Shown: positions 1-8,258, counted from the stretch's first letter. The stretch is 40,647 nucleotides of DNA from Geopsychrobacter sp. (GCA_012974425.1 JAAXQE010000110.1:1-40647), one strand, 5' to 3'. Notes: generated from the letters alone by a model not told the origin. A program made the numbers and translations.

Positions 1-1289
1 TGAATCTGCTCAAGTTTTCTCAACAGGGTGCGGTAGGATATTCCGAGCCGACCAGCGGCGGAGGTTTTATTCTGCTGACACTCCTCAAGCATTTTCAAAA
101 TTACGGTGCGTTCGACCTGCGCGGTCATTTTTTTCATGAGTTCCGGAAGAGTATTCTCTTCCGCGAGTAAATCGTTGAGGAAGTCCATTGCCTCCGTTTT
201 CAGATTCTCTGATCCCCTATGTGGCGACTCTTCACCCGGCCCGGTGAATTTACCCAGAAGCACCATCTGCTTGATGTTATTTTCCAGTTCTCGAATATTC
301 CCCGGCCAGGAATAATTTTTCAAGATTTCAACTTCGTCGTCACTCAACATTCGAAATGGGTTGCTGAACTTTTCGCAATAAAACATAAGAAAATAATGGG
401 CCAATAGTGCCACATCCTCTTTGCGCTCTCTCAACGACGGCAGTTGGATGGGTATTTCGCAAAGACGGTAGTACAGATCCCGCCGGAAACTTCCTTCGGC
501 CACAGCTTTTTCTAGATCAAGGTTTGAAGTGGCAATAATGTTTGCCCGGACCGGAATGAGTTTATGCCCTCCGACGGGGATAAACTCTTTATCTTCAATG
601 ACACTCAGTAACTTTGCTTGAAGATGAGGTTGGATTTCCGAGACCTCATCGAGCAAAATGGTGCCCTCAGCAGCCAAGCGGAAATATCCCGGCGTGGAAC
701 ACGTAGCATCGGTGAAGGCCCCTTTTTCGTGTCCAAAAAGCTCACTCTCGAACAGAGAATCCGGGATACTGGGACAGTTAACCCTGATGAAAGGGTATTG
801 CGCCCCTCGACGCACGCTATGGATCAGTTTGGCCAGAACATTTTTCCCAGTCCCGGTTTCGCCTCTGATCAGGATGTTGAGCCCGGAAGAGTTGATTTTC
901 GGCAGGAGCGATTTAATTTCGAGCAATTGGGAGGAGATGCTCAACAGCCCCACCTCGGTTAAAAATGGCGTGTGTTCTTTTAGCTCGATCCTCAGAACCG
1001 TACAATGCTCCCGGATAGCCACATGATGAATAATCCCGACTCCGAGTGCATGACTGCTGCTTTCGCTTAGCGAGAGGCGCAAATCTACATGCTCATCAGG
1101 ACAGAGTTTCAGCTCCCCGGGTAAGGTTAGTGACAGGCCTGTTGGACTTGCGTCGAGCATCCGCGCGGAGACCCACAGCCCCTGCGTCTGTTCACAGCGT
1201 ATCTCCAGCGGCAGCAGTAAATCTTCTCGCTGCCGACAGCGTCGCTCATCATCTGCAACCATCTGAACTCCACCCGGCAAGAAGTACAT
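1..1289 (-). CDS. PilZ-domain sigma-54-dependent transcriptional activator (Fis-type HTH), 3' end cut by window edge
   Basis: The reading frame is open from the right-hand start to base 1 with no stop, so the last few residues lie outside the window. The N-terminus carries a PilZ signature: RCRQR (RxxxR, residues 17-21) followed by DASPTG (DxSxxG, residues 46-51), which in PilZ proteins binds c-di-GMP. Next comes an AAA+ sigma-54 interaction domain with Walker A GETGTGKN, the loop HEKGAFTDAT (normally GAFTGA) and Walker B ILLDE. A Fis-like helix-turn-helix (NKTSAAGRLGISYRTLLRKL) ends the visible part. There is no REC domain. I chose the ATG at 1289 because AAGGGG precedes it by six bases; an in-frame ATG at 1307 has no such site. 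The likely role is activation of sigma-54 promoters in response to c-di-GMP. The domain calls come from motifs read by eye. Confidence 0.88.
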   Translation of the reverse strand, partial: MYFLPGGVQMVADDERRCRQREDLLLPLEIRCEQTQGLWVSARMLDASPTGLSLTLPGELKLCPDEHVDLRLSLSESSSHALGVGIIHHVAIREHCTVLRIELKEHTPFLTEVGLLSISSQLLEIKSLLPKINSSGLNILIRGETGTGKNVLAKLIHSVRRGAQYPFIRVNCPSIPDSLFESELFGHEKGAFTDATCSTPGYFRLAAEGTILLDEVSEIQPHLQAKLLSVIEDKEFIPVGGHKLIPVRANIIATSNLDLEKAVAEGSFRRDLYYRLCEIPIQLPSLRERKEDVALLAHYFLMFYCEKFSNPFRMLSDDEVEILKNYSWPGNIRELENNIKQMVLLGKFTGPGEESPHRGSENLKTEAMDFLNDLLAEENTLPELMKKMTAQVERTVILKMLEECQQNKTSAAGRLGISYRTLLRKLEQI

Positions 1290-1870
1290 ATTCAACCCCT
1301 TAAACATGTCTGAGATAGAGGTTCTTGCTATACTTTTAATTTCCTTGCATCAAAAATATAAGTCAGGTCTTTGTATGGCTCTTTCCATCAAATGCAATAT
1401 CAGCGCAATCAGACCGTACTACGATTACAGGCACAACCTCTTTGTCTGTGATAAAACCTTTCAATCATTCCCTTTGCCAACTTCCCCCTGGGTCAGATTT
1501 TCTCCAGATAGAAGCTGTAGTTGCAAGCGATCATATATTTGTAACCCGTCTTCAGATGGACTCGCAGTTTTGCGACGTTTCACGCAAAAAAAAGATTTAT
1601 TTATAAGAGATGAGTGAGCTTCACATTTACAGAGATAACAACTGCATGATCTCAGAATGAGACAGAACGCTTGGGTGGGATAAGAACCAATTCCGTTAGC
1701 AGGTAGTTGCAGATGAACAGTGCCATTTCAGCCCAGCCCCACTCTGGACTAAAACCCCTTGTTTGCAAGCCTCCAAATCTCATCAGCAAACGACATGACT
1801 CAGCAAGCCTTAATGCCGATTACTGCTAAAAACCATTTTTACAACCATAACAGACACTATATGTATTTCA
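1290..1870. other. Non-coding stretch upstream of the PilZ-sigma54 gene
   Basis: About 580 bases with no convincing gene. Short plus-strand frames here have no ribosome binding site and no recognisable protein similarity. No clear -24/-12 or -35/-10 promoter and no strong hairpin was found. The stretch is A+T-richer than its neighbours. Confidence 0.5.
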
Positions 1871-2113
1871 ATGAGGATGGTAGCCATGGGACCTCTCTTG
1901 AAAAATATCGCTTTCATGAATAAGTTCTACAGAGAGTGGGGAACTGACCGACCAGTGATGGCCCCGATTGTGTGGACAGGTCGGGAGATTGTTCTGAAAG
2001 CAAATCGGGGTGTAGTTTTCAAGTTTCTAAGCAAGAGCGATCAATGGTTGAAAGTACTGCATGAATCAGGTGAAAATGGTTGGGTTCATGGTGACCTGGT
2101 TGGGAGGGGCTGA
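1871..2113 (+). CDS. Possible SH3b-like small protein or fragment
   Basis: An 80-residue frame whose second half resembles the end of a bacterial SH3 domain: it contains DQWLKVLHESGENGWVHGDL, with the typical W-x-K-V strand and the closing GWVH motif. Bacterial SH3 domains usually bind cell-wall or protein ligands. The N-terminal half has no signal peptide and is not recognisable. No Shine-Dalgarno sequence precedes any of the early ATG codons, and the frame stays open back to a stop at 1811-1813, so this may be a decayed piece of a larger gene. It stands alone in a 1.1-kb gene-poor stretch. Confidence 0.3.
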   Translation: MRMVAMGPLLKNIAFMNKFYREWGTDRPVMAPIVWTGREIVLKANRGVVFKFLSKSDQWLKVLHESGENGWVHGDLVGRG

Positions 2114-2452
2114 ACATCTCGATAACCCTTTGCTTTTGACCTTAGATTTGATATGTATCTGTCCGTGAATATCATATGGAAGATCCATGGCTAGGGTGGT
2201 ATAAGAATACCTATTTCAACTATTCAGCAAGATCTTGTTATCTATGAAAAAGCCCTATAGAATCGTTCTTAAGCCAATGCGTTAAGCTGATTTATTGAGT
2301 GAGTTTGGTGTTCGCTGATAAGGCATGGATGAGGGCTGTTGCCCTATTCATAAGCTGAAAATCGCGGGTTGTAATTTCGTTTCTCGCTCTAGTAAATATC
2401 CGCTCCGGACCGGTAAGGCTTCGGGGCTTTATATTTTTTAGCTTTTAGGATT
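2114..2452. other. Non-coding stretch upstream of yacG-queD-queE
   Basis: About 340 bases without a supportable gene. The part near 2390-2440 is G+C-rich with a run of T after it, but I could not draw a convincing terminator stem. I looked for a preQ1-I riboswitch, because queD and queE lie downstream, and did not find its conserved elements. The promoter of the downstream operon probably lies here but could not be pinned down. Confidence 0.4.
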
Positions 2453-2455
2453 ATG

Positions 2456-2644
2456 ATGGAGACTGTGGAAAGAATTATACGCTGCCCAAGGTGTGGCAAA
2501 ATGGCTGTCTGGCAGGATAATCCGTCCCGCCCTTTTTGCTCGGACAAATGTCGGCAGATCGACCTAGGCCGTTGGGCCAGCGAAGATTACGCGATCGCCG
2601 GTAAACCAGCGCCGCTCGCTGAGGATGAATCGTCAGAGTTTTAA
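2456..2644 (+). CDS. yacG: DNA gyrase inhibitor YacG-like zinc protein
   Basis: A 62-residue protein with one zinc site made of CPRC near the N-terminus and CSDKC about 17 residues later, followed by the family-typical [15 protein letters not shown]. YacG proteins in Enterobacteria bind GyrB and inhibit gyrase through this zinc finger; the length matches the family. Two adjacent ATG codons start the frame (2453 and 2456). AGGA at 2447-2450 is better spaced for the second, so I use 2456. The tail is acidic, as in other YacG proteins. It is followed by queD after 18 bases, suggesting co-transcription, although no functional link to queuosine synthesis is known. Confidence 0.85.
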   Translation: METVERIIRCPRCGKMAVWQDNPSRPFCSDKCRQIDLGRWASEDYAIAGKPAPLAEDESSEF

Positions 2645-2662
2645 ACCAGGAGACTTGTTAAT

Positions 2663-3034
2663 ATGTATCATCTTAAAATTATAAGTAACTTTGCCGCAGC
2701 ACATAGCCTGCTTAATTATCAGGGTGATTGCGAGAATCTGCATGGTCACAACTGGAAGATTGAGGTTGTAGTGGCCACTAAAGATCTTGACTCCGCCGGG
2801 TTGGGGATCGATTTTAAAATTCTCAAACGGCACACCAATGCGATTCTGGATCGCCTTGACCACAAACATCTGAATGATCTGGATTTCTTCCGTGAGCTCA
2901 GCCCGTCTTCGGAGAATATCAGCCGTTATATCTTTGAATCTCTTGAAGAAGAGCTCAAGGCCCCGGGGGTTGAGATCGATGCAGTGACCGTCTGGGAATC
3001 GGACAATGCCTGCGCGACCTACACCCGTGACTAG
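2663..3034 (+). CDS. queD: 6-carboxy-5,6,7,8-tetrahydropterin synthase QueD
   Basis: QueD converts 7,8-dihydroneopterin triphosphate to 6-carboxytetrahydropterin, the first committed step of preQ0/queuosine synthesis. The 123-residue protein has the zinc histidines of the PTPS fold: H in AAAHSL and HGH in CENLHGHNW. The catalytic Cys lies just before HGH. LDHKHLND and the late VWESDNACATY (with its substrate-binding Glu) also match the family. AGGAG precedes the ATG by nine bases. It overlaps the start of queE, so the two are probably translationally coupled. Length and motifs are complete. Confidence 0.95.
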   Translation: MYHLKIISNFAAAHSLLNYQGDCENLHGHNWKIEVVVATKDLDSAGLGIDFKILKRHTNAILDRLDHKHLNDLDFFRELSPSSENISRYIFESLEEELKAPGVEIDAVTVWESDNACATYTRD

Positions 3035-3767
3035 GGCCGACCTGATAGAAATATTCTCCTCCATTCAGGGAGAAGGCCCCCTTATCGGTTTCAGGCAGCT
3101 GTTTATCCGTTTTGCGCGCTGCAATCTGGCCTGCGATTACTGCGACACCCCCTTTAAGACGGTGCCAGAGTGTACGGTTGAGACCGCACCTGGCAGTGAG
3201 ACCTTCGTCGACTGGCAGAACCCGGTGTCGGATCGCCGCATTGAAGCTCTGGTCAGAGATTGGACCAGCAGTCAACCCGGTTTGCATCACTCAATCAGCC
3301 TGACCGGTGGCGAGCCACTGCTGCACGCTCAAGTATTGAGCGATTGGCTGCCGAAGCTGCGCAATTTCCTGCCGATCTACCTTGAGACCAATGGCACCCT
3401 GCCAGATCAGCTCTCTGCTCTGTTACCCCTGATCGATTTTATTTCAATGGATATCAAGCTGCCGTCGCTAGCAGGGCAGGGGGACCTTTGGGATGTTCAT
3501 CGTGAATTTCTGCAGATTGCCCGACAGAAGCAATGCTTCGTCAAGGTTGTGCTCGACCCGCAGACCCCGCGCGAAGAGGTTCTGCAAGCCGCAAAACTGG
3601 TAGCCGAAACGGCCCCGGAAAGCGAATTCATTCTGCAACCCTACACCGGCCCAGAGGGGATCAATCTCTCTACCCAGAATCTACTTGAAACTCAGCAGGC
3701 GGTAGCGACACTTCTTCCCCGCGTCCGAGTTATTCCGCAAACCCATAATTTTCTGGGAGTTCTGTGA
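3006..3767 (+). CDS. queE: 7-carboxy-7-deazaguanine synthase QueE (radical SAM)
   Basis: QueE is a radical S-adenosylmethionine enzyme that contracts the ring of 6-carboxytetrahydropterin to 7-carboxy-7-deazaguanine in the queuosine pathway. The cluster motif is CNLACDYCDT (CxxxCxxC), preceded by EIFSSIQGEGPLIGFRQLFI, which is the family's usual N-terminus. SLTGGEPLL is the SAM-binding GGE motif. The protein is 253 residues from the ATG, which lies 29 bases inside queD. A GTG at 3027 is an alternative start with an eight-base overlap. QueC and QueF are not in the window, so the pathway must be completed elsewhere. Confidence 0.94.
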   Translation: MPARPTPVTRADLIEIFSSIQGEGPLIGFRQLFIRFARCNLACDYCDTPFKTVPECTVETAPGSETFVDWQNPVSDRRIEALVRDWTSSQPGLHHSISLTGGEPLLHAQVLSDWLPKLRNFLPIYLETNGTLPDQLSALLPLIDFISMDIKLPSLAGQGDLWDVHREFLQIARQKQCFVKVVLDPQTPREEVLQAAKLVAETAPESEFILQPYTGPEGINLSTQNLLETQQAVATLLPRVRVIPQTHNFLGVL

Positions 3768-4495
3768 TGCTCTATATGCCAGAGATGACCATGGATGAGT
3801 TTTCGGCGGGTTTGCAGAAAACCCGCAGTGTGTTGATCCCCTTCGGCTCAACCGAGGAGCATGGTTCACATCTGCCCCTCGATACAGATACGCTGCATGC
3901 GATTGAGGTCGGCAAGAAGCTCAGTCACAAGCGTGATATCTTCATCGCTGCGCCTGTCCACTACGGGGTCTGCCGCTCCAGTTCCGAACACCCCGGCACG
4001 GTGTCGATCCGCAGCGAAACCCTCAAGGCTCTCTGCATAGATATCGTCTCTTCGCTCTATCAAAAAGGTCTGCGTAACTTCGTGCTGCTCAGCGGCCATG
4101 CCGGTGGCACACACATGGCGACCCTGACCGATGCCGGTGAATTTCTGCTGAATCAGTTTGCCGATCTGCGGATTGCGGTGTTGACTGAGTATATGCTGGC
4201 TGCCAGGGAGGGGCGTCATCTGATCGAAACCGAGGGGGATTCTCATGCCGGTGAGATCGAAACCTCACGTATCCTGCATTCCCACCCGCACCTGGTAAAA
4301 GGACGTGCAGCGCGTGAATTTCCCGATTTCCCGGTTGGGATTCTGGTTCGGAACAAACAGAAGTATTGGCCGGGAGGTGTCTGGGGCGACCCTGGCAAGG
4401 CCAGCGCCGAAAAAGGGGCCGCCCTCGAAGAATTGGTGGTGAATGCCCTCGCGCGGATGGTCGACCAACTGGAGCAGTTTGTGGAGCGGACCTGA
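3767..4495 (+). CDS. Creatininase-family metal-dependent amidohydrolase
   Basis: A 242-residue member of the creatininase / FAPy deformylase-like family. Metal-ligand motifs are visible: GSTEEHGSHLPLDTDT near residue 30, LLSGHAGGTH near residue 110, and EGDSHAGEIETSRIL near residue 155. Family members hydrolyse cyclic or formamide C-N bonds (creatinine, formamidopyrimidines) or act in mycofactocin maturation (MftE), so the substrate cannot be read from sequence. The ATG overlaps the queE stop (TGATG), and GGGAG lies seven bases upstream, so it is coupled to queE. That position suggests a link to deazapurine or pterin metabolism, but this is inference only. Confidence 0.88.
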   Translation: MLYMPEMTMDEFSAGLQKTRSVLIPFGSTEEHGSHLPLDTDTLHAIEVGKKLSHKRDIFIAAPVHYGVCRSSSEHPGTVSIRSETLKALCIDIVSSLYQKGLRNFVLLSGHAGGTHMATLTDAGEFLLNQFADLRIAVLTEYMLAAREGRHLIETEGDSHAGEIETSRILHSHPHLVKGRAAREFPDFPVGILVRNKQKYWPGGVWGDPGKASAEKGAALEELVVNALARMVDQLEQFVERT

Positions 4496-4520
4496 GCCTA
4501 TTTCTCAATAATCGGCTGTG

Positions 4521-5003
4521 TCACGCAAACTTCTTACGTAGCTCCTCTGCGACAATCGGAGGCACGAACTTGTCGATATCCCCACAATGGGAGGCCACCT
4601 CTTTTATGATCGAAGAACTTAAGTAGGCATTCTGGGGTGAAGTCATCATGAACAGGGTTTCGACCTGCTGACTGATCGAACGATTCATCTGGGCCAGCTG
4701 AAACTCATATTCAAAGTCCGAAACAGCCCTTAATCCGCGTAATATGACACTTGCTTCGCGCTCAACAACATAATCGACCAGCAAACCATCAAAGGTATCC
4801 ACTTCAAGCTGCTGATTGTCATCGACCAACTTGTTAATCAGTGCGAGCCTCTCCTGCACAGTAAACAGGCTGTTTTTCTCAGAATTCCGTGCAACCGCGA
4901 TAATGACGCGATCAAATATTTCGAGACCACGGTGGATGATATCCATGTGACCGTTGGTGATCGGATCGAAGGAACCGGGGTAGATAGCGATACGGCTTTT
5001 CAT
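4521..5003 (-). CDS. coaD: Phosphopantetheine adenylyltransferase CoaD
   Basis: CoaD transfers AMP from ATP to 4'-phosphopantetheine in the penultimate step of coenzyme A synthesis. The N-terminus RIAIYPGSFDPITNGHMDII holds the nucleotidyltransferase TxGH motif, and LSSSIIKEVA near the C-terminus is the second ATP-binding signature. From the ATG at 5003 it is 160 residues, the normal length. GAGG lies five bases before that ATG. An upstream in-frame ATG at 5024 overlaps rsmD and would add seven residues. It follows rsmD in a pair that is common across bacteria, and is convergent with the creatininase gene. Confidence 0.95.
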   Translation of the reverse strand: MKSRIAIYPGSFDPITNGHMDIIHRGLEIFDRVIIAVARNSEKNSLFTVQERLALINKLVDDNQQLEVDTFDGLLVDYVVEREASVILRGLRAVSDFEYEFQLAQMNRSISQQVETLFMMTSPQNAYLSSSIIKEVASHCGDIDKFVPPIVAEELRKKFA

Positions 5004-5016
5004 ACGGGCCTCACAG

Positions 5017-5586
5017 TTACTCATTATTGTCGGCTTTGTTCCATAGCAGATGGATCTTTGAACTGCCGTAGGTCCGTGTTTCGATCAGCTCGAGTGATTC
5101 CGGCAGTTCAAATGTTTCATCGACTCCCGATTCGGCAACGATTATTCCATTTTGTCGCAAGAGTTGCAAGGACGCTACCTGAGCCAGAATTTGCGGGATA
5201 TGATCCTGATTGTAGGGCGGATCCATGAAGATCAGGTCAAATGGCCCCTTGTGCGCCGCTAGAGACAAGGCCGCTAAGGCGGGTTGTTTTATCAGCGTTG
5301 CACAACTCTCCATCTTGCAGCGTGCTATGTTGTCGTGAATCAGGCGTGCGGCTTGCGGGCTTGAATCGACCAGCAGGGCGTATTTTGCCCCGCGACTCAA
5401 GGCTTCAAGACTCATGGCTCCGCTCCCGGCGAAGAGTTCAAGGACCTGTTTCTCCTGCAGGCTGGCAAACCGGCTGATCAGGATACTGAAGATAGCCTCA
5501 CGGGCCCGGTCAGAGGTTGGCCTGATGCCGCTCCCGCTAAAATCTGCAAGTTTACGCCCGCGGGCGCTGCCACTGATGATTCTCAT
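5017..5586 (-). CDS. rsmD: 16S rRNA (guanine(966)-N2)-methyltransferase RsmD
   Basis: RsmD methylates G966 of 16S rRNA in the small subunit. The 189-residue protein begins MRIISGSARGRKL, typical of the family, then RPTSDRAREAIFSIL. The SAM site is LELFAGSGAMSLEALSRGA, and the catalytic motif is FMDPPYN (DPPY). GAGG is five bases before the ATG. The stop lies 13 bases before the coaD start, so the two are probably one transcript. Confidence 0.95.
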   Translation of the reverse strand: MRIISGSARGRKLADFSGSGIRPTSDRAREAIFSILISRFASLQEKQVLELFAGSGAMSLEALSRGAKYALLVDSSPQAARLIHDNIARCKMESCATLIKQPALAALSLAAHKGPFDLIFMDPPYNQDHIPQILAQVASLQLLRQNGIIVAESGVDETFELPESLELIETRTYGSSKIHLLWNKADNNE

Positions 5587-5691
5587 TTCTGCCTCGTTCG
5601 TGTCTTATTTTGTCACAGCTCTTCTTTAACATAGCGGTATGCAGCTAGTTACAGCAAAATTAACAGATTTCATCTAAAGATTGGAGCCCGC

Positions 5692-6825
5692 ATGCGTCAA
5701 TCCGAACTTGCCAGTTATGCCGCCCGTAGTGCCGAGAGTCGCGGCCGGGTCTATGCCGAACCTTATAAGGACAAGCGACTCGCCTTTGAGCGTGATCGTG
5801 ATCGCATTATCCATTGTGCCGCATTTCGACGCCTGGAGTATAAGACCCAGGTTTTCGTTAATCACGAGGGTGATTACTACCGTACCAGGTTGACTCACTC
5901 CCTCGAAGTCGCTCAGATCGCGCGTGGCATCGCCCGCGCCCTGCATCTAAATCAGGATCTGGTTGAGACTTTGGCCCTGGCACATGATCTCGGCCATACC
6001 CCCTTCGGTCATACCGGGGAAGATGTCTTGAATCGACTGATGCAGGGGCATGGCGGCTTTGAGCATAACCGGCAGTCGCTGCGGATTGTCGACCTGCTCG
6101 AGGAGCGTTACCCCGAATTCAATGGTCTGAACCTCAGCTGGGAGGTCAGGGAGGGGATCATCAAGCACTCCTCCGATTACGATCAGGCCGGTTCTGATGC
6201 CGCGGCCGATTTTGAGCCGAGACAGCGGGCGACCCTGGAGGCTCAGGTTATCGATCTGGCTGATGAAATTGCCTACAACAACCACGATATCGATGATGGC
6301 TTGAAGGCGGGCTATATCAGCCTTCAGGCCCTCTCAAAAGTCGAACTCTGGCAGGCTACTTTTCGCAGAATAGGCGAGAAATATCCCCTCATAGACGAAA
6401 AGCGCCAGACCTTGCAGACTATCAGCTATCTGATTCATGATTTGATTCAGGATCTGGTCGATACGACAAGCAGCAATATCGCTAGCGCTGCGATCGGGTC
6501 GCTTGATGATTTACGTCGTCAACCTCAGAATCTGGCGTCTTTCAGCCCGGAGATGCGTCAGCTGAACCGGGAACTGAAGAAATTTCTCTATAAGAACCTT
6601 TATCGTCATCACAAGGTTGAGTTGATGCGGGTCAAGGCCGAGCGTTTTCTGACCCTGTTGTTCGAAAACTACACGAAAAATCCGACCTTGCTCCCGCTCG
6701 ATCACCAGATCAGCTTCGACGAACATGGCGCAGAACGGGTCATCTGCGATTATATCGCCAGTATGACCGATCGCTATGCTCAGGATGAATATAAACGACT
6801 CTATGAGCCTTTTGAGCGCGCCTAA
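5692..6825 (+). CDS. dgt: dGTPase-like HD-domain triphosphohydrolase
   Basis: Family members hydrolyse dNTPs to the deoxynucleoside and triphosphate. The HD metal site is visible: R-x-R-LTHSLEVAQI near residue 70 (first His), LAHDLGHTPFGHTGEDVL near residue 98 (HD pair), and later DLADEIAYNNHDIDDG (Asp ligand). The N-terminal FRRLEYKTQVF is the usual dGTPase signature. At 377 residues it is the shorter 'dGTPase-like' (type 2) class, not the 505-residue E. coli Dgt. GGAG precedes the ATG by five bases. It ends convergently against the YhbY gene. The true substrate range cannot be read from sequence. Confidence 0.9.
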   Translation: MRQSELASYAARSAESRGRVYAEPYKDKRLAFERDRDRIIHCAAFRRLEYKTQVFVNHEGDYYRTRLTHSLEVAQIARGIARALHLNQDLVETLALAHDLGHTPFGHTGEDVLNRLMQGHGGFEHNRQSLRIVDLLEERYPEFNGLNLSWEVREGIIKHSSDYDQAGSDAAADFEPRQRATLEAQVIDLADEIAYNNHDIDDGLKAGYISLQALSKVELWQATFRRIGEKYPLIDEKRQTLQTISYLIHDLIQDLVDTTSSNIASAAIGSLDDLRRQPQNLASFSPEMRQLNRELKKFLYKNLYRHHKVELMRVKAERFLTLLFENYTKNPTLLPLDHQISFDEHGAERVICDYIASMTDRYAQDEYKRLYEPFERA

Positions 6826-6844
6826 CCTAATGTAAGTGGGTTAG
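6822..6844. repeat. Inverted repeat between convergent genes
   Basis: CTAACC (6822-6827) and GGTTAG (6839-6844) form a six-base-pair stem that contains the stop codons of both convergent genes. It has no T-run, so it is at best a weak bidirectional terminator or 3'-end-protecting hairpin. Confidence 0.35.
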
Positions 6845-7137
6845 CTCTTGGGTAGTTTGATTTGAGGCTCTTGAGCGGGGCGATAAAGCAAGAAGGTGTG
6901 CCCCAGGATCTGGGCAACCGCTGAGCCTGTCCGCGCGGAGAGTTCGGCTGCAACCGATTTACGGTCCGACAGGCAGCCCTCCTGTAACCTGACTTTGATC
7001 AACTCATGCTGTTCAAGGGCCTCGTCGGTGGCATTGATCAGTTTCTGATTTACTTCTTCCTTACCGACCATAACGACCGGGTTCAGGTGGTGACCCAGCC
7101 CGCGTAAAAAACGTTTCTGCTTGCCTGTGATTTCCAT
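6841..7137 (-). CDS. yhbY: YhbY/CRM-domain RNA-binding protein
   Basis: A 98-residue stand-alone CRM domain, a family bound to pre-50S ribosomal particles in E. coli. It starts MEITGKQKRFLRGLGHHLNP, followed by the family loop VVMVGKEEV and HELIKVRL; a later VAQILGHTFLLYR closes the fold. The first Gly-rich loop reads MVGKEE, as in related YhbY proteins. I use the ATG at 7137 because AGGAG sits directly upstream with suitable spacing; an ATG at 7152 adds five residues. It is likely monocistronic. Confidence 0.9.
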   Translation of the reverse strand: MEITGKQKRFLRGLGHHLNPVVMVGKEEVNQKLINATDEALEQHELIKVRLQEGCLSDRKSVAAELSARTGSAVAQILGHTFLLYRPAQEPQIKLPKS

Positions 7138-7236
7138 TTTTATCTCCTGCATCCGGTTACTTAAGATGCTTATGGGTAAATTATGCGTTAGAACTTGAAT
7201 CAGCAGGCAGGGGGACTGCTGACACAGGGGGAGTCT

Positions 7237-7560
7237 TTATAGAACATAACCGGCCAGCCAGTAAAGGGCCATGCCGAGTAAAACTGTGCCGCCTAGACTT
7301 TTGGTTTTAAGGGCGAAGGCCAGAGTGGGGATGGCGACCAGAAATTCTGGCTTGCCGAGCTGTAATGTGCGGCCAGTAGAATCACAGAAGAGCAGGGGGG
7401 CGAGCAGGGCACTCAATATTGACACTGGAATCAGGCTCAGCCAGTCAACCAACCCTTGCGGCAGTTTCTTGTGGGCCAGATAGGCCAGAGGCAGAGCCCG
7501 TGGCAGGTAGGTTACGGCGCCCATCCCACAGAACAGGAAGAGATAATCACTGAAAATCAA
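7237..7560 (-). CDS. azlD: AzlD-family subunit of branched-chain amino-acid exporter
   Basis: A 107-residue hydrophobic protein with about four membrane segments, containing TYLPRALPLAYLAHKKLPQ and IPVSILSALLAPLLF, as in AzlD. With AzlC it forms a two-part exporter of branched-chain amino acids or their analogues. The start is a TTG whose second T is the first base of the azlC stop (TTGA). AGGAGG ends five bases before it, so the TTG call is well supported although no ATG is available at this point. The frame stays open much further upstream, but that part is the azlC antisense-phase shadow. Confidence 0.87.
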   Translation of the reverse strand: MIFSDYLFLFCGMGAVTYLPRALPLAYLAHKKLPQGLVDWLSLIPVSILSALLAPLLFCDSTGRTLQLGKPEFLVAIPTLAFALKTKSLGGTVLLGMALYWLAGYVL

Positions 7561-8258
7561 TGTTTCCTCCTGCTGTGCCGTACCAGGTAGCCCAGAGTAG
7601 CAGCCGTGATAGAGGCCCCGACGATGTAAGAATCTCCCGGAATTAAAAGATACCAGCCGACCGCTATTGAGGCCGCCAGGACTCCGGTCAGGATATATAT
7701 CGAACCTTGCAGTTGGAAAACCAGCAGGCAGATAAACATACCGGTCAGGGCATAGTCGATACCGAATGCTCCGGGCGGAACAAACTGGCCAAGCAGGGCT
7801 CCCGTTAGCGTTGCCAGAATCCAGACCGCATTCGCCAGGTGATTGGTCGCCAGGGCGCTCCAGCGACTCCAGGTCCCACTCCGAAAGCGGGTCATGTTGA
7901 CGGCAAAGCTTTCGTCGGTGATGCCATAGGCGAAGATGGCAAGAAACCTGCGACTGACACCAGCGAGGTGAACAGCAAGGGCTGAACTCATCAAAGCATG
8001 GCGCAGGTTGACGACAAAGGTGGTGAAGATGATGGCCGGTAACGATGCGCCGGCGGCTAGCATCGCCACACAAATGAACTGAGCGCTACCGGCAAAGACC
8101 AGAACCGACATCATCGCTACTGCCCACCAGGGGATTCCAGCTTTTTGGGCCAGAACGCCTAATGCCAGGCCGATGGGGAAGTAGCCGATGCAGATCGGCC
8201 AAGCGGCACTGGCACCCTCGCTGAGTGGTTTTGGCGTGTTTTGGGGCATAGTTTTCAT
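7557..8258 (-). CDS. azlC: AzlC-family branched-chain amino-acid permease
   Basis: A 233-residue inner-membrane protein with several hydrophobic segments and the AzlC signatures GYFPIGLALGVLA, FAGSAQFICVAML, and NLRHALMS followed by GITDESFAV. It is the large subunit of the AzlCD exporter (YgaZ in E. coli exports valine). The gene overlaps azlD by four bases. An in-frame ATG at 8249 is an alternative start; neither has a strong ribosome binding site. It diverges from the REC-PP2C gene, and the roughly 140-base gap holds promoters for both sides. Confidence 0.92.
   Translation of the reverse strand: MKTMPQNTPKPLSEGASAAWPICIGYFPIGLALGVLAQKAGIPWWAVAMMSVLVFAGSAQFICVAMLAAGASLPAIIFTTFVVNLRHALMSSALAVHLAGVSRRFLAIFAYGITDESFAVNMTRFRSGTWSRWSALATNHLANAVWILATLTGALLGQFVPPGAFGIDYALTGMFICLLVFQLQGSIYILTGVLAASIAVGWYLLIPGDSYIVGASITAATLGYLVRHSRRKH

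Noticed and set aside
1306-1617. 103-residue plus-strand frame
   Set aside because: No ribosome binding site, odd composition, opposite the start of the PilZ-sigma54 gene.
2390-2452. Possible terminator or preQ1 riboswitch before yacG/queD
   Set aside because: No stable stem could be drawn, and the conserved preQ1-I bases were absent.
7561-8073. N-terminal extension of azlD
   Set aside because: It runs in an off-frame of azlC; the TTG at 7560 with AGGAGG is a better start.
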